NCBI GenBank assembly: GCA_019416455.1
Contig: DXXG01000015.1
Span: 103,345 to 167,344, forward strand
Reading direction: 5' to 3'
Length of the DNA: 64,000 nt
From: Clostridiales bacterium
GTDB taxonomy: Bacteria > Bacillota > Clostridia > Oscillospirales > Acutalibacteraceae
Position numbers and translations under genes: made by a program. Under the pieces are notes generated by a model, which made no database searches, was not told the origin of the DNA, and saw only the letters and a list, made by a program, of their open reading frames with translations. Positions 16,409 through 24,269 of this stretch are shown here, piece after piece (position 1 is the first letter of the stretch; the number at the start of each line of letters is the position of its first letter).

Positions 16409-17106
16409 TCGATCTCTTCCACCGGGGTGGGGTGGTCGTTGACTTCACTGGAAATGGCCTTGCCGCTCTTGATGCGGATCACCCGGTCCGCCATGGCCGT
16501 CAGAGCGCTGTTGTGGGTGATGACGATCACCGTGCGCCCGGTTTTGCGGCAGGTCTCCTGCAAAAGGCCCAGCACGGCCTTGCCTGTGTTGTAATCCAGG
16601 GCGCCGGTGGGCTCGTCGCACAGCAGGATCTTGGGATTTTTGGCCAGGGCTCGGGCGATGGCCACCCGCTGCTGCTCACCGCCGGAAAGCTGGGCAGGGA
16701 AGTTGCGCAGCCGGTCTCCCAGCCCCACCTCCACCAGAGTCTCCTTGGCGTCCAGGGGATTTTTGCAGATCTCACTGGCCAACTCCACGTTTTCCAAGGC
16801 GGTCAGGTTCTGAACCAGGTTGTAGAACTGGAACACGAACCCCACGTCGTAGCGACGGTAGGTGGTCAGCTGTTTGGGGTTGTATTCGCTGATCTTTTTC
16901 CCATCCAGGAGGATCTCTCCTTCGTCGCAGGTGTCCATCCCCCCCAGCATGTTTAGCACCGTGGTTTTGCCCGCGCCGGAGGGGCCCACGATCACGCAGA
17001 ACTCTCCCTCGTCCACGTAAAAATTGATGTGGTCCGCGGCGGCGATGCGGTTTTCGCCCATGGTATAGTACTTGCAAACGTCGTGAAATTCTATGAAATG
17101 CGGCAT
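16402..17106 (-). CDS. LolD/MacB-type ABC transporter ATP-binding protein
   Basis: A 234-residue stand-alone ATPase with Walker A GPSGAGKTT, Q-loop FVFQFYNL, signature LSGGEQQRVAIARAL, Walker B ILLCDEPTGALD and the switch His in ITHN. This subfamily partners FtsX-type permeases. AGGGG lies before the ATG at 17106 and its stop overlaps the giant permease gene, its obvious partner. No two-component genes adjoin. The 92-base gap to trmL may carry the promoter, but I find no convincing one. Confidence 0.92.
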   Translation of the reverse strand: MPHFIEFHDVCKYYTMGENRIAAADHINFYVDEGEFCVIVGPSGAGKTTVLNMLGGMDTCDEGEILLDGKKISEYNPKQLTTYRRYDVGFVFQFYNLVQNLTALENVELASEICKNPLDAKETLVEVGLGDRLRNFPAQLSGGEQQRVAIARALAKNPKILLCDEPTGALDYNTGKAVLGLLQETCRKTGRTVIVITHNSALTAMADRVIRIKSGKAISSEVNDHPTPVEEIEW

Positions 17107-17198
17107 TGTAAAACCCCTTTCAGGAGACAGCTTACCAGATTACCTATCAGCATAGGCCCATCCTATGAAATGTGTTTCAACAGTTTGTGAACAATTTT

Positions 17199-17732
17199 TT
17201 AGAGGAACTCCGAGTCTGGATGAGCGCTTTTTGCGGCGGCCCAGTCGAAGGAACGCAGTTCTCCCGAGCAGGAGAGTTCTGGGAAATCCCACTGGCGCAG
17301 CACCTCAAAGGCGCCGATGGCCACGGAATTGGCCAAATTCAGGCTGCGGAAATTGTCCAGCATGGGGATGCGCACGCACTGGTCCGGATGGTCGAACAGC
17401 AGCTTTTCCGGCAGTCCGGCGGATTCCTTCCCGAAAAACAGATAGCAGTTGTCCGGGTAGGAGACATCGGTGTGACGGTGCTGGGCTTTGGTGGAGAAAA
17501 AGAAAAAATTCCCTTTGTTTTTTTCGAAAAACTCGGAAAGACTGGAATATGTGGAAAGTGTGAGATAGGGCCAATAATCCAGCCCGGCGTGGCGGAGTTT
17601 TTTATCCTCCAGCTTAAAGCCCATGGGTCCCACCAGGTGCAGGGCAGCGCCGGTAACGGCGCAGGTGCGGGCGATATTCCCCGTATTTTGGGGGATCTCA
17701 GGTTCTACCAGTACAATGTTGAGGCTTGGCAA
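17199..17732 (-). CDS. trmL: tRNA (cytidine(34)-2'-O)-methyltransferase, SPOUT class
   Basis: A 177-residue SPOUT methyltransferase of the TrmL/YibK type: N-terminal LNIVLVEPEIPQNTGNIART, the middle FGKESAGLPE motif and C-terminal RSLNLANSVAIGAFE loop that forms the knot and binds S-adenosylmethionine. Methylates the wobble-base ribose of tRNA-Leu in known members. The start is TTG at 17732: an in-frame TGA lies three codons upstream, ruling out a longer protein, and AAAGG is 12 bases away. Divergent from the small gene at 17860. Confidence 0.93.
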   Translation of the reverse strand: MPSLNIVLVEPEIPQNTGNIARTCAVTGAALHLVGPMGFKLEDKKLRHAGLDYWPYLTLSTYSSLSEFFEKNKGNFFFFSTKAQHRHTDVSYPDNCYLFFGKESAGLPEKLLFDHPDQCVRIPMLDNFRSLNLANSVAIGAFEVLRQWDFPELSCSGELRSFDWAAAKSAHPDSEFL

Positions 17733-17859
17733 AGAAGTTCAACTACCTTTCTTTGGGAGGCTTTCCGCGGAATAATCAAAGGGGGCGGCGGGCATGCTTA
17801 CCATGACAGCAACGTTTCAGCTGGTCAAATGCATACTCACAGTTTGGAGGTTCAAAACG

Positions 17860-18051
17860 ATGGTGAAACAGACGATGAACGTGGCGAAAGGGATCGGCAT
17901 GGGGGTGCTGGCCGGCGTGGCTGTGGCCGCTGTCAGCAGCAAAGTGATGAACGGCGGGCACAAAAAAGCCAGCCACATGCGCAAGAGCGCCGGTAAGGCC
18001 ATGCACTCCATGGGAGCTCTCATCGGCGACGTGGAGAAGATGCTCCGGTAA
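17860..18051 (+). CDS. small YtxH-like protein
   Basis: A 63-residue protein with one short Gly/Ala/Val-rich hydrophobic segment (GIGMGVLAGVAVAAVSSKVM) followed by a basic, Met-rich tail ending DVEKMLR. It resembles small YtxH-type proteins common in Clostridia; function unknown. ATG at 17860 has a perfect GGAGG nine bases upstream; the longer frame from 17794 has no ribosome site. Followed by terminator hairpins. Confidence 0.75.
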   Translation: MVKQTMNVAKGIGMGVLAGVAVAAVSSKVMNGGHKKASHMRKSAGKAMHSMGALIGDVEKMLR

Positions 18052-18119
18052 CGCCGGAAAGTAGCGCGCCACGGTGTTTTCCAAAACGGACGCCGCGTCT
18101 TTTTCGCGGAAAGTTCTGT

Positions 18120-18153
18120 GGGGGATCGGGGTAAATACCCGGTCCCCCGTTTA
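18120..18153 (+). terminator. terminator after the small YtxH-like gene
   Basis: GGGGGATCGGG pairs with CCCGGTCCCCC, followed by GTTTATA. A smaller GACG-CCG-CGTC hairpin with five T lies just before (18088-18105) and may terminate first. Confidence 0.6.
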
Positions 18154-18172
18154 TACATATTGTAACATGAAC

Positions 18173-18218
18173 CCCTAAAAAAGAAAACAGACAGGTAATG
18201 CCCTGTCTGTCGGTTTTT
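18173..18218. terminator. bidirectional intrinsic terminator
   Basis: ACAGACAGG (18187-18195) pairs with CCTGTCTGT (18202-18210); A tract on the left and T tract on the right. Ends the minus-strand operon that finishes at 18259. Confidence 0.75.
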
Positions 18219-18258
18219 CGTAACGGGTTATGTAGTTTTTAGATCGAGTCCGGTGGTG

Positions 18259-18747
18259 TTATCCGTAGAAGATGGGGATCATCATCACGTAAGGGGCAGT
18301 GAAAATGGCCAGGCTCAGGCACAGCCGGTGGAGCTTTCCTTTCTCTAAGCCACTTTTGCGGAAGGAGAGAAAGCGGTTGAGCGTGTAAATGAGCGCTCCC
18401 GCAAAAAGCACTCCCGGCAGACCGTAGAGGGTGGCGGCAGGGAATAAAAGCGTCTCTCCGGTAAGGCCGCCGTTAATGAGGTAAATGAGCAGGCCCACCA
18501 GGCCGGCTCCCAGAAAGTCACACAGGAAGCCCAGCAGCCAGACGGGCAGAATGCTCCTTTTCCAGAGCCGGGTTTTATGCTCCAGATGCAGGTACTTGGC
18601 CGTGACCACTAAAACCATGCTGTCGAAAGCGAAGTTAAGGGGCAGAAGAAGCAAAAGAATGGGCACGCTGGGAACCAGCAGGGGCCAGAACAACACTAAA
18701 AACCACAAGGGGAAAAAGACATTGTAGAGCCGCACTTCTTTTTTCAC
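18259..18747 (-). CDS. hypothetical membrane protein
   Basis: A 162-residue protein with about four hydrophobic segments and a basic loop. I do not recognise the family. Start GTG at 18747 is preferred: AAAGGTG lies six bases upstream, whereas GTG at 18756 is part of that ribosome site. It follows the metallo-beta-lactamase-fold gene by 21 bases and is followed by a terminator, so it is the last gene of a three-gene unit with the MORN-repeat protein. A membrane anchor or export partner is possible but unproven. Confidence 0.7.
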   Translation of the reverse strand: MKKEVRLYNVFFPLWFLVLFWPLLVPSVPILLLLLPLNFAFDSMVLVVTAKYLHLEHKTRLWKRSILPVWLLGFLCDFLGAGLVGLLIYLINGGLTGETLLFPAATLYGLPGVLFAGALIYTLNRFLSFRKSGLEKGKLHRLCLSLAIFTAPYVMMIPIFYG

Positions 18748-18768
18748 AGCGATCACCTTTCAGATGTC

Positions 18769-20088
18769 TTAAGCGGTGGGGAACGTGTCGCACAGACAGC
18801 CACGTTCTCCCCGTGGTCCTACCACCCGGATAGCGCATCCGGGGAGCTTTCCTGGTTTGTTTCCGGCGGCGGGACATTTGATCACCAGCCCCGGGCCGTT
18901 TTGCTGGTCGAAGCAATAGCTTAATCGATTACAGCATCCCTGAGATGCCTTGAACCACTTGCAGGCTCCGGTGCCCGTGCAATGGCGCACTGCCCCTTCC
19001 CAGTCGATGTATTCCTGGGCTACCGCGCCACCTGCGTGGTACTCCCCGTTGCTGATGAGTAGGTGCGCGGCGCTCATGTCCCGGAACAGGCTGCTGTATC
19101 CGGAAGCGGTGCCATGGTGGGGTGCCTTCAAAATGAAATACCCGTCGTGAAGCTGGTCCATGATCTCAAGCATGGTCTCGGGGGTGGCGTCGCCGGTGAG
19201 GAGGATATCCTGCTCGCTGGGGCCGCCTTTGCGCCGGTTATGGAATACCACCGACGCCCCATTGACAGCGCTGGTGTAAGCGCCGGCGTTGATGGGGTTC
19301 TCCAAGGTTTCACGAACATCGTGAGCTTCGGGTGTCAGGTTCAGCTGTTCCCGCAAGGCTTCCAGTTCTTTCAGCACACCGTTCAAATGTTCCAGGTAGG
19401 CCCGGCGTTTCTCTGGCACCGCCCGATGGGAAGCGGCGAAGGCGTCACAGCACTTGCAGTACAGGGTGAGGAACGACTCTTTCAGCTCCAGGAAACGCTG
19501 AACGCAGGCAGGCTGGAAGGGGGAGGAGAACAGCACGTTCAGTCCTTCCAAAGCTGCTCCCAGCTGGGGATCGAAGGGATGATTTTCCACCCGGGGCCAA
19601 AGGACCTCATATTCCACCCCATCAAAGTGGAACGTATCCCCGGCGCCCAGAGTGAAGATCCTGTCCTGGCCCAGTCGTTCTCCCAGGGTACGGAACGCTT
19701 TGACGCACCAGGTGTTCACCTGGAAGGAATCGCTTTGAGGCTGGGCGAACAGGTAGGCGAACAGGGCGAATTCCAGCAGTACAGGCGCTCCCCGGCTGTC
19801 CAAAGGCGTTCTGGGGAGGAACACCCGGCTGAAATATCCTTCACGGCAGTCCAGCAGCTTCTGGAACCCGGAAAGGTGGTCCCGGTGATAATGGGTCAGC
19901 AGGAAATACCGGTCCATGGCACTGTCATACCGGTGGGAGATGGTCTCCACCCACTGGTCCAGGGGCACGTCTCCTTCCCGGAGTTTTTGACTGACGCTGC
20001 CGCAGTCCACCATGAGGACGCTTCGGTCCTGACCTCCCAGCACCACGCATTCCCCATATTCCATGTTCACCAGTTCCAGCCAGTTCAC
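18769..20088 (-). CDS. metallo-beta-lactamase-fold hydrolase with Cys-rich C-terminus
   Basis: A 439-residue protein. Metal motif THYHRDHLSG (about residue 64), later ligands in LLTGDATPE and KAPHHGTASGY, which place it near the ComEC/Rec2-type branch of the fold (often nucleic-acid or nucleotide hydrolases), but with no membrane channel domain. A helical, partly coiled segment (about 205-270) interrupts the fold, and the last 75 residues hold about nine cysteines, suggesting a metal site. Start uncertain: GTG at 20088, or ATG (MEYGE) eight codons on. It is 18 bases after the MORN-repeat gene. Substrate unknown. Confidence 0.75.
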   Translation of the reverse strand: MNWLELVNMEYGECVVLGGQDRSVLMVDCGSVSQKLREGDVPLDQWVETISHRYDSAMDRYFLLTHYHRDHLSGFQKLLDCREGYFSRVFLPRTPLDSRGAPVLLEFALFAYLFAQPQSDSFQVNTWCVKAFRTLGERLGQDRIFTLGAGDTFHFDGVEYEVLWPRVENHPFDPQLGAALEGLNVLFSSPFQPACVQRFLELKESFLTLYCKCCDAFAASHRAVPEKRRAYLEHLNGVLKELEALREQLNLTPEAHDVRETLENPINAGAYTSAVNGASVVFHNRRKGGPSEQDILLTGDATPETMLEIMDQLHDGYFILKAPHHGTASGYSSLFRDMSAAHLLISNGEYHAGGAVAQEYIDWEGAVRHCTGTGACKWFKASQGCCNRLSYCFDQQNGPGLVIKCPAAGNKPGKLPGCAIRVVGPRGERGCLCDTFPTA

Positions 20089-20106
20089 AGGCGCGCTCTT
20101 TTCCCG

Positions 20107-21957
20107 TTACAGTTCCCAGGTGGGACCGGTGGTGTCCGTGTCAGGGAGACCTTCCTGGTCCCGTTTTTGATAGAGGATGCCGTTGAAGTATTTGCCGTCT
20201 TTCCATTCTCCGTCGAAAATAATGGCGCCGGAGGGGTCGAATTCCGTGCCGTGGCCCCAGCGTTTACCGTCCTTCCAGCCGCCGTAATAGATCAGGTTGC
20301 CTTCCCGGTCGAACACAGAGCCCAGCCCGGTGGGTTGGCCGTCCAGCCATTTGCCCACGAACACGGTGCCGTCGGCAGTGTTGTAGGAGACCCCGGGACC
20401 TTGCTTCTTGCCCTGCTGGATCCGACCTCCGTAGCGCAGGTTGCCGTCCTTATCGAACAGGGAGACAAATTCCTTCGGAGCGCCCTCTTTCCAGCGGGCC
20501 ACATGAAGAGCGTGGTCACTGTCCCGGAAGGAAACGCCCAGACCGTCCTTTTTGTCATTTTTCCAGGACCCGGCGTAGCACAGATTGCCGTCTTTATAAT
20601 AGTAAGCGCCGAAGCCTTCCCGTTTGCCATCCCGGAACTCTCCCTCGTAGGAGGTGAGGCCGTCCTTTTGTTCCGTGCGGCCCCGGCCCCAGGGCTTGCC
20701 CTCTTGCAGTTCTCCCCGATAAGAGGGGCTTGTCTGGGAAACGAGGGCTTCTTTTGCGTCAGAGGGCGAAGCTGCCACCCTCACTCCAGGCTCCTGAGAG
20801 GAGAACTGGGGCGCTTCCACCACCTGAATGGAAGGCGTCTCGGCAGGGATTTCCTCGGTGTTCTGCTCCGGCTCAGGGGACGAGTCCGGCTGGCTCTCTT
20901 TGTCCTGCTGGGCGGCAAGTCTTGCCGCGTGAAGGATGGCCCGGCTCTCCGGGTCAGCAGGCTCGTTCGGATGGGAAACCGCTTCTTCCTGTGTGGTGGC
21001 CTGCTCCTCCTCCGGGGACGCTTGGTCCTCCTGTTTTTCTTCCGTTTTCTCTTGGACGGGGGAAGGTTCATCGGGAACGGTTGCCTCTTCTTCCGGGGCG
21101 AATTCCTCCCCTTCCTGGAAAGGCGGGGCAGGAGTCTCTGTAAGAGGAGCGGCTTTCAGGTCCTGGGGCATCTCCACTTTGGCGTATTCCTCCAGACTGG
21201 GGAAGGAAACCTCCATCCCGTCGTCATCACGCTCGCCGGCAAGGGAACCCTCTTTCACTTCCCACGCCGGGAGGATCACCAGGGTGCCGCTCTTTAAGTC
21301 TTTCAGAGCTTCATTGCGTTTTTGAGCCTCTTTCTGGGGACAGTAGCAGAAGATCCCCTCGGTTGTGGAGATCAGCAGCTTGGGCTCTCCAAACTGGGCG
21401 TTGAGCAGGCTCTGCTCCGCTTTGCCTTCCAGGTAGGGCACGGGGAAAAGCATGGTGGAGCGGTACAATTTCTTGGCGGGGTCCCAGTCGAAGCGTTCCA
21501 CCGTGTCGGCGGAATCCACCGGCTTGAAAATGACTCGTGCCGTGTGGGGGTCCCAAGGTTCGTAATATTCGGATTTCAGCCAGATCTGAGACTTGTCGAA
21601 AAACACCCGGCTGGTAATGACGCTGCGGAAATCCCGGTTCACCAGCACGTAGCCGCCCTTCTGATCAAAGGCTTCTTCCAATGCCAGACGGCCGGTTCCG
21701 GCCACGTTGCGAACGGACTTGCACCAATAGAAGGAACGGCGGGCGATCTTTCCCTGGAGCTTTCCGTCAAAGCCCCGGATGATCTGTTTCTTGCCCACCC
21801 GCAGTGCCTTCTGGCCGCTGGTAAAGAATTTCTCCCTGGCCAGAGCCAGTTCGCCTCGCAGAATATCCAAGCTGTCCCGATCGGTAAAGCAGACGCAGTA
21901 CACGTGCCGGGCCAGCAGACTTGTGCTCATGGCGTTGGTTGTGACGTTGGATTCCAT
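20107..21957 (-). CDS. MORN-repeat protein with acidic linker
   Basis: About 616 residues in three parts: an unrecognised N-terminal domain of about 240 residues; a Pro/Glu-rich disordered linker (about 246-390); and about seven MORN repeats (about 419-605) of the type YEGEFRDGKREGFGAYYYKDG. MORN repeats bind lipids or proteins and also serve as scaffolds. No signal peptide, so cytoplasmic. Start ATG at 21957 (MESNVTTN) follows GTGAGAG; the frame reaches 21999 but that ATG overlaps the -10 element. First gene of a three-gene operon with the hydrolase and the membrane protein. Function unknown. Confidence 0.75.
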   Translation of the reverse strand: MESNVTTNAMSTSLLARHVYCVCFTDRDSLDILRGELALAREKFFTSGQKALRVGKKQIIRGFDGKLQGKIARRSFYWCKSVRNVAGTGRLALEEAFDQKGGYVLVNRDFRSVITSRVFFDKSQIWLKSEYYEPWDPHTARVIFKPVDSADTVERFDWDPAKKLYRSTMLFPVPYLEGKAEQSLLNAQFGEPKLLISTTEGIFCYCPQKEAQKRNEALKDLKSGTLVILPAWEVKEGSLAGERDDDGMEVSFPSLEEYAKVEMPQDLKAAPLTETPAPPFQEGEEFAPEEEATVPDEPSPVQEKTEEKQEDQASPEEEQATTQEEAVSHPNEPADPESRAILHAARLAAQQDKESQPDSSPEPEQNTEEIPAETPSIQVVEAPQFSSQEPGVRVAASPSDAKEALVSQTSPSYRGELQEGKPWGRGRTEQKDGLTSYEGEFRDGKREGFGAYYYKDGNLCYAGSWKNDKKDGLGVSFRDSDHALHVARWKEGAPKEFVSLFDKDGNLRYGGRIQQGKKQGPGVSYNTADGTVFVGKWLDGQPTGLGSVFDREGNLIYYGGWKDGKRWGHGTEFDPSGAIIFDGEWKDGKYFNGILYQKRDQEGLPDTDTTGPTWEL

Positions 21958-21997
21958 GTTCACGCTCTCACTTTCACAGACGCAATAATTAAAAAGC

Positions 21998-22025
21998 ATT
22001 ATATCACATTTTTTGTATTTGGCAT
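21998..22025 (-). promoter_or_regulatory. promoter of the MORN/hydrolase operon
   Basis: Minus strand TATAAT (22003-21998) with ATGCCA 16 bases upstream. It overlaps the first in-frame ATG and thereby argues for the internal start at 21957. Confidence 0.55.
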
Positions 22026-22083
22026 AGGGATTTTGGGGGGAAAGAAAAAACTTTGGAGAACGGGCGCTATTTCTCTGGTTTTA

Positions 22084-22092
22084 TGCTATACT
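22084..22092 (+). promoter_or_regulatory. extended -10 promoter of the MscS gene
   Basis: TGCTATACT, an extended -10 with no good -35, 46 bases before the start codon. Confidence 0.5.
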
Positions 22093-22137
22093 ATATCCCA
22101 AATCAACACGGCGCGGCCGGGAAAGGATGGAAAAACT

Positions 22138-22950
22138 ATGGATTGGCAGACAGTCTGGAGCAATTTCCTGCACGGGTTAGCGGGGTTCTTTGGAAACCTT
22201 GTCTTGGCGGCACTTATCTTTTTCGGGGGCTGGTTTTTGGCCCGACTCGCCGCGAAACTGACGAAAAAAGCCATTTCCAAAGGCAAGTTAGACCCTCTGG
22301 TGGCAAGTTTTATTGGCTCTTTGGTAAAGGCCCTGGTGCTGGTGATCGCGGCGGTGAGCGCTGTGGCCCAGCTGGGGATCAACATCACTTCCCTGGTGGC
22401 GGCGTTGGGCGCTGCAGGCTTGACAGCCAGCTTTGCTTTGCAGGGGAGCTTGTCCAATCTGGTCAGCGGTATGCAGATCATTTTCACCAAGCCTTTCAGC
22501 ATGGGGGACTACCTTTCCATCGGGACGTATGAGGGCACGGTAAAGCGCATCGAGATCCTGGCCACAACATTGTCCACCTTTGACAACAAAGAAGTGATCA
22601 TTCCCAATTCCAAGATCACCAGCGACGTGGTGGTGAACTTCACCAGCAGCGGCACTCGCCGGCTGGATCTGAGCTACGGAGTGTCCTATCAGGCGGATCT
22701 GGTAAAGGCAAAGGAGATCCTGAAGGAGCTGGTGGACGCTGAGCCTCGTGTTCTTCGTGATCCAGAACCTTTGATTGCAGTGGGGGAACTGAAGGACAGC
22801 TCCGTTACAGTGGTGGCGAAATTCTGGTGTAAGCAGGAGGACTATTGGTCCATTTATTACGCCATGCAGGAAGGAGTCAAGGCCGCGTTCGATCGGGAGG
22901 GGATCTCCATTCCTTATCCTCAGCTGGATGTACACCTTTCTCAGAAATAA
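22138..22950 (+). CDS. small-conductance mechanosensitive channel, MscS family
   Basis: A 270-residue protein, the minimal MscS layout: three transmembrane helices (about 17-37, 60-82 and 87-115), the last with the pore pattern GAAGLTASFALQGSLSNL, then the beta domain (FSMGDYLSIGTYEGTVKRI, IPNSKITSDVVVN) and the C-terminal alpha/beta domain. Opens under membrane tension and releases solutes during hypo-osmotic shock. AAAGGATGG precedes the ATG at 22138. Own promoter and terminator, divergent from the MORN operon. Confidence 0.93.
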   Translation: MDWQTVWSNFLHGLAGFFGNLVLAALIFFGGWFLARLAAKLTKKAISKGKLDPLVASFIGSLVKALVLVIAAVSAVAQLGINITSLVAALGAAGLTASFALQGSLSNLVSGMQIIFTKPFSMGDYLSIGTYEGTVKRIEILATTLSTFDNKEVIIPNSKITSDVVVNFTSSGTRRLDLSYGVSYQADLVKAKEILKELVDAEPRVLRDPEPLIAVGELKDSSVTVVAKFWCKQEDYWSIYYAMQEGVKAAFDREGISIPYPQLDVHLSQK

Positions 22951-22979
22951 AAAAAGGACAGCTTCGGCTGTCCTTTTTT
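22949..22979. terminator. bidirectional terminator between mscS and the SpoIID gene
   Basis: AAAAAAGGACAGC-TTCG-GCTGTCCTTTTTT: perfect stem with a TTCG tetraloop and T/A tracts on both sides, shared by the two convergent genes. Confidence 0.9.
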
Positions 22980-22987
22980 GCGTCCTA

Positions 22988-24094
22988 TTATTGCGACTCA
23001 GAGGAAGTTTCCGTTTCTTCCAGCGTGGCTCCAGGGTAGTAGTGAGCAAGGATCTCCTGGTAGTCCGCTCCCTGCTCCGCTAGGAACATGGCCCCGGCCT
23101 GGCTCATTCCCACCCCGTGGCCCCAGCCCCGAACGGTGAAGGTAAAGATCCCTTGGTCATAGGTGCACTGGAAACAGGTGCTGCGCAGACCAAAGGCTTC
23201 CCGCAGTTCCTCTCCGGTGCAGGTCCGGCCTCCTACTTGAGCGCTGGTCACGTAACCGGAGGAAGCGGTCTCCAATGCCGTGAGCCAGGAGCTTTCCTCA
23301 CCGGAGAAGTCCACCTCGTCCGGCCAAGAGTTTTCGGCGGCTTGACGCAGCTCCTCAGCCGTCAAAGTAACAGTGGAGAGGTATCCGCCGGCGAAGGCGT
23401 CACCAGGGCTTGCCACGGTTTGCAAATAGGGAAAATCCTGCTGCCATACATCCAGGGAGGAAGCGGTGTTCCCTCCGGAAATGGAAAAAAAGGACGCGCA
23501 GATGGGTTCTCCTTCCCAAGTGAGAAGCTGCCCCTGCACAGAGGATACCACATCCAGCAGTTTTTGATAATAGGAGGAGAAATCCTCCCCCCAGCGCTCC
23601 TCCATGGCGGACTGGGGCACGTATACCAGCCAATTTCCCATGTCACAGGCAAAGTCCGCTTCTTCACCGGCATTCCCCGCCCGCTGGTAGGAGTAGAAGG
23701 TGTACAGGGCCACTGCCTGGGCTTTCAGGGCCTCTTCCGGGGCGAACAGATCCATCTCGCAGGCCAGGGCGGCGGGGAGGAATTCCTCGGCGGTCACGTC
23801 AAAGGTCTCCCCGGTGGAGGTGTCGTACAGGGTGAATACATCTTCCTCAGTTGTTTCCTCTGGGAGGGGAGAGACCTCCGGGAGAGAGCGTTCGTCCAGG
23901 AAGCCGGCGGTTTTTTCCCCAGAGGGGACAGGCGTAGGCGTTGTGGGAAGGGGTGTGGGGCTGGCTGAGGACGGGTTTCTTTCCTGCACGCGATATGCCC
24001 CGTACACCGCGCCGGGGATCAGCGTGAAGGAAAGGTAGAGGACCAGAAACAGCGCCAGCAGTCCACGGGTTCTTCTGCGAAACTGAGGAGACAT
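22988..24094 (-). CDS. SpoIID/LytB-domain protein, membrane-anchored
   Basis: A 368-residue protein: an N-terminal signal anchor (about 10-34), a Pro/Thr spacer, then a SpoIID domain with the entry LPAALACEMDLFAPEEALKAQAVALYTF and the C-terminal signature RGWGHGVGMSQAGAMF. SpoIID proteins are peptidoglycan lytic transglycosylases needed for engulfment during sporulation; the family also has vegetative members, and this one could be either. ATG at 24094 follows GAAGGTG. Monocistronic; it shares its intergenic region with the citrate synthase promoter. A spoIIA operon at 58 kb supports sporulation ability. Confidence 0.85.
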   Translation of the reverse strand: MSPQFRRRTRGLLALFLVLYLSFTLIPGAVYGAYRVQERNPSSASPTPLPTTPTPVPSGEKTAGFLDERSLPEVSPLPEETTEEDVFTLYDTSTGETFDVTAEEFLPAALACEMDLFAPEEALKAQAVALYTFYSYQRAGNAGEEADFACDMGNWLVYVPQSAMEERWGEDFSSYYQKLLDVVSSVQGQLLTWEGEPICASFFSISGGNTASSLDVWQQDFPYLQTVASPGDAFAGGYLSTVTLTAEELRQAAENSWPDEVDFSGEESSWLTALETASSGYVTSAQVGGRTCTGEELREAFGLRSTCFQCTYDQGIFTFTVRGWGHGVGMSQAGAMFLAEQGADYQEILAHYYPGATLEETETSSESQ

Positions 24095-24206
24095 GATTGC
24101 ACCTTCTTTTTGCATAATTTAGAATTTAAAATTTCATAATCAAGGGTAGATTTCACGATATTCTGGCTAAAATAAAATTTTACAAGAGGAATCTTGCAAA
24201 AAGTCG

Positions 24207-24235
24207 TTGACTTTCCCACTTTAACGGAGTACAAT
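24207..24235 (+). promoter_or_regulatory. sigma-A promoter of citrate synthase
   Basis: TTGACT (24207-24212), 17 base spacer, TACAAT (24230-24235). Confidence 0.75.
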
Positions 24236-24269
24236 CAAACAATCATCGTTTGAAGAAAGGGGAAGCGTT

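Noticed and set aside
17776..18084. Minus-strand open frame opposite the small YtxH-like gene
   Set aside because: The plus-strand frame has a perfect GGAGG and a recognisable protein; the minus frame has neither.
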